Shown piece after piece: positions 1 to 7,495 of a stretch of 21,197 nucleotides of DNA. The notes under the pieces are model-generated. The model searched no databases. It saw only the letters and a program-made list of their open reading frames with translations, and was not told the origin of the DNA. The first letter of the stretch is position 1; the number at the start of each line of letters is the position of its first letter. Location of the stretch: contig JBDSEG010000324.1 of assembly GCA_039920165.1 (NCBI GenBank), positions 1 through 21,197 of the forward strand. The letters are read 5' to 3'. This DNA is from JBDSEG01 sp039920165 (GTDB taxonomy: Bacteria > Pseudomonadota > Gammaproteobacteria > Burkholderiales > Burkholderiaceae_C). The translations under genes were made by a program, and so were the position numbers.

Positions 1-81
1 TGGCCGCCAGGTCGCGTCGAATGTGCGGCGCTTGACGCCCACGTAGGCCATCGCTTCGGCATAGGTCAATCCACGTTTCAT
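1..81 (-). CDS. Small excisionase-like HTH protein, N-terminal part only
   Basis: A minus-strand ATG at 81-79 opens a frame that runs out of the window; 27 residues are visible, beginning MKRGLTYAEAMAYVGVKRRT. A strong Shine-Dalgarno (AGGAG) lies about 9 bases upstream of the start. The pattern 'LTYAEAMAYVGVKRRTFD' resembles the short helix-turn-helix (AlpA/excisionase-like) proteins that often precede phage-type integrase genes in proteobacterial elements; this is recognition by eye, not a search. If right, the integrase should follow to the left. The tRNA-derived att fragment at the other end of the region supports a mobile-element context. The family call is tentative; that this is a real start is fairly well supported. 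Confidence 0.5.
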   Translation of the reverse strand, partial: MKRGLTYAEAMAYVGVKRRTFDATWRP

Positions 82-979
82 CGTCCGGTCTCCTGCCAGA
101 CAGCTTCACGGCCTCGGCTTCAGCCTAGACGGGAATCGACCCATTCCTGGAAGTGGATTCGCTCAGAATTCCATCGCAGCGGCTGATATCGATCACCAGG
201 CGGCTAGGTCTCTTCGATGGGATGGCCGCGGCGCGCGACCTCGCGATGGGCTGCGAAGGGCGCGACCTCCGCCACCGACGGCTAGACCCACACACACGCG
301 CTGCAATGCAGCTTCCATGCGCCGTGGCGACCCACGCTCGGCCAGCTGCGGACGTTGCCGACGAGGTGCACTTTGGCGCTCCCCGGCATTTCGCCGCGCT
401 TCAAAATTGCAGCCCTGAATGCACCGCCGACGCACCGGTTCACGAGTCGCTCCGCATCCACGCAGCGCGCGTCGCCGCGCCCAGTCTGCAAATGGAAAGG
501 CAACCCAAGGCGCCCTGCGAACCGGTCGTAAAGTAGCTTGTTGCCCGTTGAATGCGAGGAACGATTACCATTCTCCCGATCCACTTTCCTACGCGTCATC
601 ATGGTGATCGCCCGGTTCGTCCCCTCCGTCGCGACTTCCGCGGGCATATCTGCCGCTCCCGCGACAGGCATTAGTGCGGCTGCGGCGGAACCCACAACGC
701 CCAGGCCGAAGATCGGTCTGTTCTGTCGGGAGGCGGCGCACGGGGAGCGGCCCATGTGATCGGTCCCATGGTGATCGCGCTGTCGGTGTTGTTGGGCCTG
801 AATCGACTTCACCGCGCCGTCTGGCTTAATCATCGGTACCGGTTTACGACTTGGCGCTGTGGCAAGGTGGCAGCGGGATTGATGGTGATCGGCCTGGTGA
901 TGAAGCTTGCTATCGGGCATTGATCGTGTCGAGTAGACGAACTGGGTCGAACAGCCGTCGGCGTCACGCCCACCTCTAT
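82..979. other. About 0.9 kb without a recognisable gene
   Basis: Several open frames exist on both strands, up to 212 codons on the minus strand (282-920). None has a recognisable family, a convincing ribosome binding site combined with protein-like composition, or conserved motifs; they are rich in Arg, His and Ala like GC-rich shadows. Base composition looks less GC-extreme than the atp region. The only stretch that looks somewhat coding is a short hydrophobic frame at 756-923, listed separately. The promoter of the excisionase-like gene should lie in about 82-150, but no clear -35/-10 pair was seen. The rest may be decayed element DNA. Confidence 0.5.
756..923 (+). CDS. Possible 55-residue two-helix membrane peptide, unknown
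   Basis: A GTG at 756 follows a GGGGAG sequence by about 8 bases and opens a 55-codon frame to TGA at 921-923. The peptide has two hydrophobic stretches, VIGPMVIALSVLLGL near the N-terminus and VAAGLMVIGLVMKLAI near the C-terminus, separated by a basic, aromatic segment (RLHRAVWLNHRYRF). That hairpin layout is what a small inner-membrane protein would show, and it stands out from the other frames of this gap. An internal ATG at 768 is an alternative start. No family is recognised, and it could be the 3' remnant of a longer decayed membrane protein gene. Low confidence. Confidence 0.25.
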   Translation: MIGPMVIALSVLLGLNRLHRAVWLNHRYRFTTWRCGKVAAGLMVIGLVMKLAIGH

Positions 980-997
980 GCTCACATGAGCTAGAAT
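980..997 (+). promoter_or_regulatory. Candidate operator and -10 box of the toxin-antitoxin operon
   Basis: A perfect inverted repeat, GCTCA-CA-TGAGC (980-991), directly abuts a -10-like hexamer TAGAAT (992-997), 28 bases before the antitoxin ATG. No good -35 is visible. A palindrome next to the -10 is where an autoregulating Xre-type antitoxin would bind. The palindrome is seen directly; its role is inferred. Confidence 0.4.
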
Positions 998-1024
998 GCA
1001 GGCTCGTTTGCTACAGAGACTCAC

Positions 1025-1543
1025 ATGCACGCCGATCCACGTTCCTTGGCGCAGGTCCGTTCTCGCTCCCTTCGCAACGCCGGCAAGTCCCCGATGGCAC
1101 GCCTCATTGCCGGCCAGGCGCAGTACGCAACGCTGTACACGCTGGGGCAGGTGGAGCGTATCGATGTGGTCCGGCAGGGTGTACCGGCCCATGTGCTCGC
1201 CACACTGGCTGACGACATGCAGGTGACGCGCGACCAGGTGTTCGCGTGGGCCGGCATCCCGCGCGCGACCGCCAACCGGAAGATCCGTGCGTCGGCAGCG
1301 CTCAGCCAGGATGAGAGCGAGCGCGTGCTGGGCATTGCCCGCCTGGTCGGGCTGGTGGAGCAGGTGGTTGCAGAGTCCGGCACGCTCGCCGACTTCGACG
1401 CGGCGACGTGGACCGCCAGCTGGCTGGCTCAGCCCGTAGCGGCCCTGGGCGGCAAGAGTCCAGGCAACTTCATGGACACGGCCGACGGCCGCGACCTGGT
1501 CGCCAGCCTGATCGCGCAGATGCAGAGCGGGGCCTACGCTTGA
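1025..1543 (+). CDS. Xre/MbcA/ParS-type antitoxin (DUF2384)
   Basis: The 172-residue product matches the layout of the antitoxins paired with RES toxins. An N-terminal helical, DNA-binding-like half (about residues 20-95, with 'LADDMQVTRDQVFAWAGIPR' resembling a helix-turn-helix) is followed by a C-terminal DUF2384/MbcA half ending in a conserved-looking DTADGRDLVASLIAQMQSG segment. Known members neutralise the partner toxin by direct binding and repress their own operon. The stop at 1541-1543 overlaps the toxin start, so the two are translationally coupled. The first ATG (1025) has only a weak AGAGA before it; a second ATG at 1094 has no better site, so the longer form is kept. The palindrome at 980-991 is a candidate operator. 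Confidence 0.85.
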   Translation: MHADPRSLAQVRSRSLRNAGKSPMARLIAGQAQYATLYTLGQVERIDVVRQGVPAHVLATLADDMQVTRDQVFAWAGIPRATANRKIRASAALSQDESERVLGIARLVGLVEQVVAESGTLADFDAATWTASWLAQPVAALGGKSPGNFMDTADGRDLVASLIAQMQSGAYA

Positions 1544-2064
1544 GCGGAGAGGTCGTGCTGTGGCGCATCGCCGCCGACACGCCGGCCTACGAAGGGCACG
1601 AACTCGGCGGCGAGGGCGCGGAACTGTCCGGCGGACGCTGGAATCGCAAGGGCACGCCGGTGGTCTACTCATCGACATCTCGGGCGCTGGCCTGCCTGGA
1701 AACGCTAGTCCATTTAACGCAGACGCCGCTTCCGTTGAACCGCTACCTCGTCGAGATCGTCGTGCCTCGGAACGTATGGGACGCGGCAACCAATTTCGAT
1801 GCCGGGCAGGCGGTTGGGTGGGACGCGGAGCCGGCCGGCAAGGTGTCGCTCGATTGGGGCACCGATTGGGTGAAGGGAGCCCGCTCCGTGCTGGCCCGCG
1901 TGCCGTCTGTGGTAGTCGAGGAGGAGTTCAACGTCCTCGTTAACCCGAGACACCCCGACCTTTCCTTCGTGCGCGCGAGGAAGGTGCGACGATGGCTGTA
2001 CGACGGACGTTTTGCCGCCGGCGCCCATGAGGCTGGGGACTTTTGGGGGACTGGCCGGTCATGA
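1540..2064 (+). CDS. RES-domain toxin (MbcT/ParT-like NAD-targeting family)
   Basis: The product has the RES-domain hallmarks: LWRIA at the N-terminus, GGRWNRKGTPVVYSS, the helix with ALACLETLVHL, and the C-terminal PSVVVEEEFNVLVNP with the conserved Ser and Asn-Pro. Characterised RES toxins degrade NAD+ or modify a host enzyme (MbcT is an NAD+ phosphorylase, ParT an ADP-ribosyl transferase); which activity applies here cannot be told from sequence. No ATG exists at the domain start. A TTG at 1540 overlaps the antitoxin TGA and gives 174 residues beginning MSGEVVLWRIA; a GTG at 1555 is the alternative. Full domain length and intact motifs suggest an active toxin. Confidence 0.87.
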   Translation: MSGEVVLWRIAADTPAYEGHELGGEGAELSGGRWNRKGTPVVYSSTSRALACLETLVHLTQTPLPLNRYLVEIVVPRNVWDAATNFDAGQAVGWDAEPAGKVSLDWGTDWVKGARSVLARVPSVVVEEEFNVLVNPRHPDLSFVRARKVRRWLYDGRFAAGAHEAGDFWGTGRS

Positions 2065-2142
2065 ACAGTACAGACAGGAAAGAATGGATAGGAATGAACG
2101 CCTGAAACTGTATAAAAAACAATGGCTTACGGTCGGCAAAAA

Positions 2143-2188
2143 GCTACGATCCAAGGGGTCGTGGGTTCGATTCCTGCCAGCCGCACCA
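2143..2188 (+). other. 3' half of tRNA-Arg(ACG): probable att site of the element
   Basis: From G2143 the sequence fits the second half of a tRNA. It has an anticodon loop CTACGAT (anticodon ACG), 3' anticodon stem CCAAG, variable loop GGGTC, T stem-loop GTGGG-TTCGATT-CCTGC, acceptor strand CAGCCGC, discriminator A and an encoded CCA (2186-2188). The bases just upstream (GGCAAAAAG) do not form the 5' anticodon stem, D arm or acceptor strand, so the gene is cut at the anticodon loop. Tyrosine recombinases commonly cross over there, leaving the displaced 3' half at the far end of the inserted element. The native terminator follows. An expected intact tRNA with acceptor 5' strand GCGGCTG should lie left of the window. 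Confidence 0.8.
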
Positions 2189-2207
2189 TAAAAACAAGAA
2201 ATCGATC

Positions 2208-2247
2208 AACGGCTTAGAGGCTTTTCGCTTCTAAGCCGTTTTTCTTT
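2208..2247 (+). terminator. Intrinsic terminator of the original tRNA-Arg gene
   Basis: A 14-bp stem, AACGGCTTAGAGGC / GCTTCTAAGCCGTT with one G-U pair, closes a TTTTC loop (2222-2226) and runs into TTTCTTT. It starts 20 bases after the tRNA CCA, so it is best read as the native tRNA terminator left with the displaced 3' half. It may also insulate the element's outward transcription. Confidence 0.85.
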
Positions 2248-2344
2248 GCTGCGGGGCTTCGGCGTCGCGAGGCTCTTGTTCCACGCTGCTGTGTCGGCCT
2301 CAATCTTGTCCAGAGCGTCGTGCAGTTCGTCACCGCGATCATTC

Positions 2345-3112
2345 CTAGAACGGCATCTCCATCCGTACGCTCAAGCCATAGGACCCCGTGCGCTTCGATG
2401 TGGCGGCGAGTGCATCCGAGGTCAGTACGGTGCCCTGGGCGCTCGCCATCTGCAAGCCCGCGCTGAGCGCGTATTGAGTTCGGTCGAGGCGCGTCATGCT
2501 GGCGAAGGGCGTGGCATCGGCGGAGTCGCTGGCGAAGGTGGCGCCGGCCGCCGGCGCGGCCTGGCCGATGAACTGGCTGACCGCGAGCGCCAGGCGCGGG
2601 CGCATGCGCACGCCGTTCCCCTGCATGAACTCGGCGCCCATCTCGATGCCCGGTTGCAGCGCTGCGTAGTTCGTGGTCTGCGTGCCCACGCGCAGGCGCA
2701 GCGGCTCGGTGCCGCGCTCGTCGAAGCCGGGCATGCGCAGGCTGACGATGCCGAGATCGAGGCGCGGCTTCAGGTGCAAGGCCGCGTCACCGAGCGTGTA
2801 GGCGCCGCCGAGCCACGCCGCCGCGGTCCGCACGGCCTGCTTCGCCTCGACCGTCGCGCCGCCTTCGGGCAGCTGGCGTGACAGATCGTTGCGCGCTTCG
2901 CCGACCGAGAGCGACCCCGACAGCTCGAGCGCGCCCAAGGCACGTCGGACTGCCAGCCCGAGCTGGGATCGGTCGCCGTGGCTGGAGGCGCCGGCGGCTC
3001 GAAGGGTGCTTCTCTCCCAGGCCAGTGCGCCGCCGATGCGCCAGCCGCCGTGGACCGCCACTTCGCCGCCCGCAGCGACCTGCCCAGCGTCCGCCGTGTA
3101 GCCGAGAAGCCG
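2345..3112 (-). pseudogene. Autotransporter beta-barrel domain, 5'-truncated
   Basis: The frame ends in TAG at 2347-2345 and encodes about 253 residues of alternating hydrophobic/polar strands typical of an autotransporter translocator domain. It ends in ...GLSVRMEMPF with the C-terminal Phe used by the BAM machinery. At the N-side, GYTADAGQVAAGGEVAVHGG resembles the first strands of the barrel, and the frame hits a stop at 3115-3113. No signal peptide, passenger or linker helix precedes it, and nothing further upstream is in frame. A GTG at 3061 could start translation, but a barrel lacking secretion signal and passenger would not work as an autotransporter. It is therefore called a 3' fragment of a larger gene, broken at about 3110. 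Confidence 0.75.
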
Positions 3113-3114
3113 TC

Positions 3115-3204
3115 ATGACCCGTCCGCTGCCTCCTGCTTTCGCGCTCGACATCCGCGCTCCCGACGAACCCGCCGGTCGCGGCGCGGTGGGGTCGCGACC
3201 ATGA
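3115..3204 (+). CDS. 29-residue ORF overlapping the next gene, unknown or a 3' remnant
   Basis: An ATG at 3115 opens a 29-codon frame (MTRPLPPAFALDIRAPDEPA...) ending in TGA at 3202-3204, which overlaps the ATG of the PNPOx gene as ATGA. That overlap is typical of real operon neighbours. The frame is also open leftwards through the antisense of the broken barrel, so this may be the 3' tail of a gene lost in the same rearrangement. No family recognised. It could equally be a chance frame. Confidence 0.3.
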   Translation: MTRPLPPAFALDIRAPDEPAGRGAVGSRP

Positions 3205-3854
3205 TCGGCAACGAGTCGCACGCCAGCGACGTGGCCTTCACCGAGACGGTGAAGGCGATCCAGTCGCGCAAGGGTTCGCGCCACGCCTATGCACGCATGG
3301 AGCAGGGCGAGGGCTGGCAGACCACGATCAGCGAGGATCTGAAAGTCGAGATCGAGTCGCAGATCAGCGTCTTCCTCGCCACCGCCAATGCCGACGGGCA
3401 GCCCTACATCCAGCACCGCGGCGGGCCGCCGGGGTTTCTGCGCGTCCTCGACGACCGGACGATCGCATTCGCGGACTTTGCCGGCAACCGCCAGTTCATC
3501 ACGCAGGGCAACTTGGCGGAGAACCCCACGGCCCACCGCTTCCTCATCGACTACCTGCACCAGCGCCGGATCAAGATCTGGGGCACGGCTCGGGTCGTCG
3601 AGGGCGATGCCGCGCTGGTGGCAAAGCTCATGCCGCCGGACTACCTTGCCCGTCCCGAGCAGGTGGTTCTGTTCACCGTGACGCCATGGGACGTGAACTC
3701 CCCGAAGCATATTCCACAGCGCTTCGAAGCCGCCGATGTGAAAGCGGCTCTGCAAGAGCGTGACCGCCGCATCGCCGATTTGCAGGCCGAGGTGTCGCGC
3801 CTTCGCGGCGCGGTCCGCTCCGGGCCTTACTTGGGCGGCAGCGCGCCGACATAG
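3201..3854 (+). CDS. Pyridoxamine 5'-phosphate oxidase-family flavoprotein
   Basis: The 217-residue product has the split-barrel FMN-binding fold of the PNPOx-like family. A strand 'SVFLATANADGQPYIQHRGG' (about residues 56-75) is followed by GFLRVLDDRTIAFADFAGNRQF, which supplies the flavin-contacting loop, then the 'NPTAHRFLIDY' and 'RIKIWGTARVVE' strands. The C-terminus (about 178-205) is a short coiled coil (LQERDRRIADLQAEVSRLR). Proteins of this type are cytoplasmic; they are often annotated as general-stress or pyridoxamine oxidase-like proteins, but substrates are mostly unknown and true PdxH activity should not be assumed. Its start overlaps the preceding small ORF, and its last 28 bases overlap convergently with the TfoX-like pseudogene. 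The gene looks intact. Confidence 0.8.
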   Translation: MIGNESHASDVAFTETVKAIQSRKGSRHAYARMEQGEGWQTTISEDLKVEIESQISVFLATANADGQPYIQHRGGPPGFLRVLDDRTIAFADFAGNRQFITQGNLAENPTAHRFLIDYLHQRRIKIWGTARVVEGDAALVAKLMPPDYLARPEQVVLFTVTPWDVNSPKHIPQRFEAADVKAALQERDRRIADLQAEVSRLRGAVRSGPYLGGSAPT

Positions 3855-4109
3855 CGCGCGGCGAAGTCGATCCAGTCAGTCAGGCCGGTATCGATGGCAG
3901 CGCCCGCATCGACCCAGACGAAGCCGCGCATCGGCCTGCCGGTGATGTCCATCGGGCGGACTCCCGGCCGCTGCAGCGCCTGCGCCTCCAGGTCCTTGCC
4001 CACGCGAAACATGAACCGGCCCAGCTCGACGCCGCTTCTTATCGACGATGCCCCGTCGTTGTTCCGACGCCTCGCGCATCAGCGCCGCGAGATGGGGATC
4101 GAAGGGCAT
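3827..4109 (-). pseudogene. TfoX N-terminal domain-like protein gene, internally deleted
   Basis: The minus strand from ATG 4109 reads MPFDPHLAALMREASEQRRG-IVDKK, a typical TfoX/Sxy N-terminal-domain opening, and then loses the frame. In the next frame, SGVELGRFMFRVGKDLEAQA and RPMDITGRPMRGFVWV continue the family to ...YVGALPPK and TAA at 3829-3827. Family members normally carry a conserved MFGG...L.GNM segment between these two parts. Here it is absent and the join is out of frame, which fits a small deletion of roughly 15 codons near 4037-4045. The gene should be non-functional. A downstream ATG (4012) could start only a 61-residue fragment. Confidence 0.75.
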
Positions 4110-4167
4110 GAGTGGCTCGGCGCAGCGATCAGCGGTGAGGGCGACATGAATGTCGCACAAGACCGCG

Positions 4168-5100
4168 TCAGTCGCCTGCTTGACCCGTCGGCGAAACGAC
4201 CGAACGTTCGACGGGGGCGACGCCTGAGACGGCCTCGAAACCCGCAAACACGTCGAACAGTTCTTCGTCGATCGAGCTTTGCCGTTGGCTGTGCAGCCGA
4301 GCGCGCAAGGTCGCGAGCAGCTCTTCGATGTTCTTGTCTGCGCGCTCCATCGCCGCCAGCCGGCGGGCGTTCTCGCTGGCCAGCGACTCGGCACAGGCCC
4401 GGTACAGCGAGATGAACAAATGCTCGCGGATCAGCGACCGCAGGGTCGCCGCGCGGTGCCCCATCACCTCGGGCCGCGTTCCCGCGGGCCAGACCTCTTT
4501 TTGCCGCTGCGTCCGCCACGCGTCGTCCAGCGGCAGCAGGCGCTGGCCCACGGGTTCGTAGAGAGCGGCGGCCATCGGCCGGTTGTGGAAGAGGTGGATG
4601 TGCGGCGATGCGGTCTGGCTCGGATGCGTTTCTGTATCGAACTGGAGCCGGTCGACCAGCGAGGCGATTCCTTCCACCGAACCCGGCACCGGGTAGGCGC
4701 CGGCGACTTCGACGCCGGCGTCCTGCAGGCGCGCCAGCACGCGTTCGCCGACCGCCCAGACCACCCTGCGACCCGGCATGTCCCGCAAGACGCCGATTGC
4801 ATGCTCGACGATCACCTCGTTGAAGCGGCCCACCAGGCCCTGATCGGAGCCGAAGACGATAGCGCCGATAGCGCCGGTGGGCGTGCGGCCGTGGGGCGGC
4901 GGGGCAGCCGCGGACGGGGCGAGGCGCAGGCTGGCGCCCAGCCCGAGGTTGACGGCTCTCAAATAATCGGCCAACGCCAGTACCGAGCGCTCGTACTGCT
5001 GGATGCTGGACGCCGCAAGCGCCCGCATGGTTCGCACGACCGATTGCAAGTCGGTCGCGCTGCCGATCTGGTGTCTGAGCGCGGCAGTCGCATCGGTCAC
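4168..5100 (-). CDS. atpG: N-type ATPase gamma subunit
   Basis: This is the central rotor stalk that turns inside the alpha/beta hexamer. The product is 310 residues. It has an N-terminal helix (TDATAALRHQIGSATDLQSV...) of the 'I..ei..RI..v....kit.aM' type and a C-terminal helix ending ...SIDEELFDVFAGFEAV that together form the gamma coiled coil, with a Rossmann-like middle part (GAIVFGSDQGLVGRFNE). The start is GTG at 5100, overlapping the atpA stop by 4 bases (GTGA), and no ATG is better placed. It is the last gene of the operon, as in other N-type ATPase clusters (order D-C-Q-R-B-E-F-A-G). Sequence drift from housekeeping gamma subunits is expected for this family. Confidence 0.9.
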   Translation of the reverse strand: MTDATAALRHQIGSATDLQSVVRTMRALAASSIQQYERSVLALADYLRAVNLGLGASLRLAPSAAAPPPHGRTPTGAIGAIVFGSDQGLVGRFNEVIVEHAIGVLRDMPGRRVVWAVGERVLARLQDAGVEVAGAYPVPGSVEGIASLVDRLQFDTETHPSQTASPHIHLFHNRPMAAALYEPVGQRLLPLDDAWRTQRQKEVWPAGTRPEVMGHRAATLRSLIREHLFISLYRACAESLASENARRLAAMERADKNIEELLATLRARLHSQRQSSIDEELFDVFAGFEAVSGVAPVERSVVSPTGQAGD

Positions 5101-6668
5101 GCCGAGGCCTCCACCGGCGCGTTCTCGGGTCGATCCACCGGGGCATCGAAAGGCGCCAGTGCTGTTCTGGCGATGGCGACGATCGACTGCTCGTCGCCTT
5201 CGCTCGGCTTGTCTGGCAGCAGCAGTCGTTCCGACACCGCGGCCGGGATGTGCGTTGCCGCCGAGCGGACCGCAGCCTCGGCCTCGGCCATGCGCTCCAA
5301 CGGCACGCTGTCGAAGAGCCCGGCCGTCAAGGCCTTGAGGAGGGCGATCTGCGCCACCACCAAGACCGGATCGGATTCGGGTTGCTTGAGGCACGCGCGG
5401 ATGCGTCGCCCGTGCTCGATGGAACGCCGGCTGTCCTCGTCCAGCCGCGCGCCGAACTTGGAGAAGCTCTCGAGTTCCTCGAACTGCGCATAGGCGAGCT
5501 TCAGATCTCCGGCCACCGACCGGAGCGCGCCGAGTTGCGCCTTGCCGCCGACGCGCGAGACCGACTTGCCAACGTCCACCGCCGGAAGAACGCCCAGTTC
5601 GAACAGCGTGGGCGACAGGTAGATCTGCCCGTCGGTGATCGAGATCAGGTTGGTCGGGATATAGGCCGAGATGTCCTGCGCCTCGGTCTCGATGATCGGC
5701 AGCGCCGTCAGCGATCCGCCGCCGCGCTCGGCGCTCAGGTGCGTCGCGCGCTCGAGCAGGCGCGAGTGAATGTAGAAGATGTCGCCTGGAAAGGCCTCGC
5801 GACCGGGCGGCCGGCGCAGCAGCAGCGAGAGTTCGCGATAGGCGCGCGCATGCTGGGTCAGGTCGTCGTAGACGATCAACACGTCGCGCCCGGCCTCCAT
5901 GAAATGCTCGGCGATGCTGGTCGCGGCATAGGGTGCGATGTACGCCAGGCCCGGGGGCTGATTGCCTTCGGTGACGACGACCACGGTGTGGTCCATCGCA
6001 CCCCGGGCGCGCAGCGTGGCCACGGCCTTGGCGACCGCCGACGCACGCTGGCCGATCGCGCAGTACACGCACACCACGTCGTCGCCGCGCTGGTTGAGGA
6101 TGGTGTCGATCGCAATGGTGGTCTTGCCGGTCTTGCGGTCGCCGAGGATCAGCTCGCGCTGGCCGCGCCCGACCGGGATCAGCGCGTCGATGACCTTCAC
6201 GCCGGTCTGCAGCGGGACGCTCACCGCGGCGCGCTCCATGATCGGCGCTGCCGCGCGTTCGATCGGCAGCCGCGCGCTGCTCACGACCGGCCCGAGCGCA
6301 TCCAGCGGCCGCCCGAGCGGGTCGATGACGCGGCCCAGCAGGCCGTCGCCCACGGCCACGTCCATCACGCGCCCGGTGCGCTCGACCGCGTCGCCGGCCT
6401 TCAGCCGCCAGGGGTCGTCCAGCAGCACGACCCCGATTTCGTCGGCATCGACATTGAAGGCGATGCCGTACACGCCGCCGGGAAAACGCACCAGCTCGTC
6501 GAACCCCACGCCGGGCAGGCCCGAAACCTGGGCGACACCGGTCGCCACGCTGCGGATCGTTCCGACTTCCTCGACCGCCAGCGCGGGCGCGAACCGAACG
6601 CGAGCGTCGCGTATCGCGGCGAACGCCTGTTCGACCGCGGTGCGTGAAGATGCGTCGACGGCCGTCAT
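5097..6668 (-). CDS. atpA: N-type ATPase alpha subunit
   Basis: The non-catalytic nucleotide-binding subunit of the peripheral head, 523 residues. The N-terminal barrel (about 30-100) has VGTIRSVATGVAQVSGL. The P-loop GDRKTGKT is at residues 176-183 (GDRQTGKT in most F-type alpha subunits). An Arg-finger segment SVSRVGG follows the adenine-contacting region. The start is ATG at 6668, overlapping the atpF stop as ATGA; its own stop overlaps atpG as GTGA. Normal length and intact motifs argue for a working protein. It belongs to the second, N-type ATPase and not the housekeeping F-type operon, as shown by the Q and R genes and the absence of atpH. Confidence 0.95.
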   Translation of the reverse strand: MTAVDASSRTAVEQAFAAIRDARVRFAPALAVEEVGTIRSVATGVAQVSGLPGVGFDELVRFPGGVYGIAFNVDADEIGVVLLDDPWRLKAGDAVERTGRVMDVAVGDGLLGRVIDPLGRPLDALGPVVSSARLPIERAAAPIMERAAVSVPLQTGVKVIDALIPVGRGQRELILGDRKTGKTTIAIDTILNQRGDDVVCVYCAIGQRASAVAKAVATLRARGAMDHTVVVVTEGNQPPGLAYIAPYAATSIAEHFMEAGRDVLIVYDDLTQHARAYRELSLLLRRPPGREAFPGDIFYIHSRLLERATHLSAERGGGSLTALPIIETEAQDISAYIPTNLISITDGQIYLSPTLFELGVLPAVDVGKSVSRVGGKAQLGALRSVAGDLKLAYAQFEELESFSKFGARLDEDSRRSIEHGRRIRACLKQPESDPVLVVAQIALLKALTAGLFDSVPLERMAEAEAAVRSAATHIPAAVSERLLLPDKPSEGDEQSIVAIARTALAPFDAPVDRPENAPVEASA

Positions 6669-7492
6669 GCGGGGCTGGCGGTCGGCTTCGATCCGGCTGC
6701 TTCGGCAGGCGCTGTCGGCGAAGCGGTCGCCGGGTTTGGCGGCGCCATCAGGTCGGCAATCGTTCGTTCCAGCGCGTCGAGATACTGGTCGATGCTCCAG
6801 GCCAGCTTGCGGCCGGCGCCGATCAGTTCGATGCCGCTCACCAGTTCGGGCGCAGTGACGAACTCGATTGCAATGTCCGCCCGCACGCAGGCATTCACCG
6901 CCGACTGGATGGCGGCGCGCTGGGCATCGGGCAAGGCGAAGGCGCTCTGCACGACGGCGTGCGCTTCCGGCGCGGTCAGCGCGGCGGCCATGCCGTCCCG
7001 GGCGGGGTCGTCGAGTTCGCCCAGACGCCGCACGAATACGTCGGCCAGGCGTTCTTCGAGGCTGGCCGTCGCCAGGTCGGCCAGCACGCGGCGGGTGATC
7101 TCGAACACCTCGCGCCGGGTGCTGTCACCGAGGCTGCGCTGCAGCAGCGCCGTCTCGCTGCGCAGCGCCTCCTGCCGCTGGGCGCCGAGTTCGTCTGCCG
7201 CTTTCCGAGCCGCGGCAAGCAGTCGTTCGCGCTCGGCCTGGGCATCGCGGGCGGCCTGATCGAACAGGCTGCCGCGCTCACGGTCGAAGGCTTCGCTCTT
7301 TTCGACGAAGGACTGCTGCAATGCTTCTGCGCTGCGCTTCGTCGCCGCCGCGTCGGCGATCTGCCGGGCGATCAGGCCCTCGCGAGTGGCGATCGCATCG
7401 AGCACCGGCTGGTAGAGAAAGCGCTTCAGCAGCCAGACCAGGACGATGAAATTGAGCGCCTGGGCGCCGACGGTGAACCAGTCGATCAGCAT
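6665..7492 (-). CDS. atpF: N-type ATPase b subunit with delta-like C-terminal part
   Basis: The peripheral stalk subunit. An N-terminal membrane helix (AQALNFIVLVWLLKRFLYQP) leads into a long charged coiled coil (about residues 35-125). At 275 residues it is much longer than a usual b subunit (about 156-160). The C-terminal 130 residues end with ADIAIEFVTAPELVSGIELI and GRKLAWSIDQYLDALE, which resembles the C-terminal domain of the delta/OSCP subunit (V.V..A..L..G........ID.S...L). No separate atpH is present in the operon, so this protein probably supplies the delta role as well, as known for N-type clusters. The tail is Pro/Ala-rich. The start at 7492 lies just after the atpE stop. Confidence 0.9.
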   Translation of the reverse strand: MLIDWFTVGAQALNFIVLVWLLKRFLYQPVLDAIATREGLIARQIADAAATKRSAEALQQSFVEKSEAFDRERGSLFDQAARDAQAERERLLAAARKAADELGAQRQEALRSETALLQRSLGDSTRREVFEITRRVLADLATASLEERLADVFVRRLGELDDPARDGMAAALTAPEAHAVVQSAFALPDAQRAAIQSAVNACVRADIAIEFVTAPELVSGIELIGAGRKLAWSIDQYLDALERTIADLMAPPNPATASPTAPAEAAGSKPTASPA

Positions 7493-7495
7493 GGT

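Larger units (their letters stand above)
1..2142. mobile_element. Right-hand end of a probable integrative element
   Basis: Inferred from three things. An excisionase-like HTH gene leaves the window at the left edge. A toxin-antitoxin pair, a common cargo of integrated elements, lies close to the other side. The right border is a 46-bp 3' half of tRNA-Arg(ACG), the typical footprint of a tyrosine-recombinase integration that splits a tRNA gene. Chromosomal DNA would then resume at the tRNA terminator. The integrase, the other att copy and the intact tRNA must lie left of the window and are not seen, so the element's size and class are unknown. Confidence 0.5.

Noticed and set aside
282..920. 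212-codon minus-strand ORF in the element
   Set aside because: No recognisable domain, no good ribosome site and low-complexity basic composition; a stretch of it is antisense to the more protein-like hydrophobic frame.
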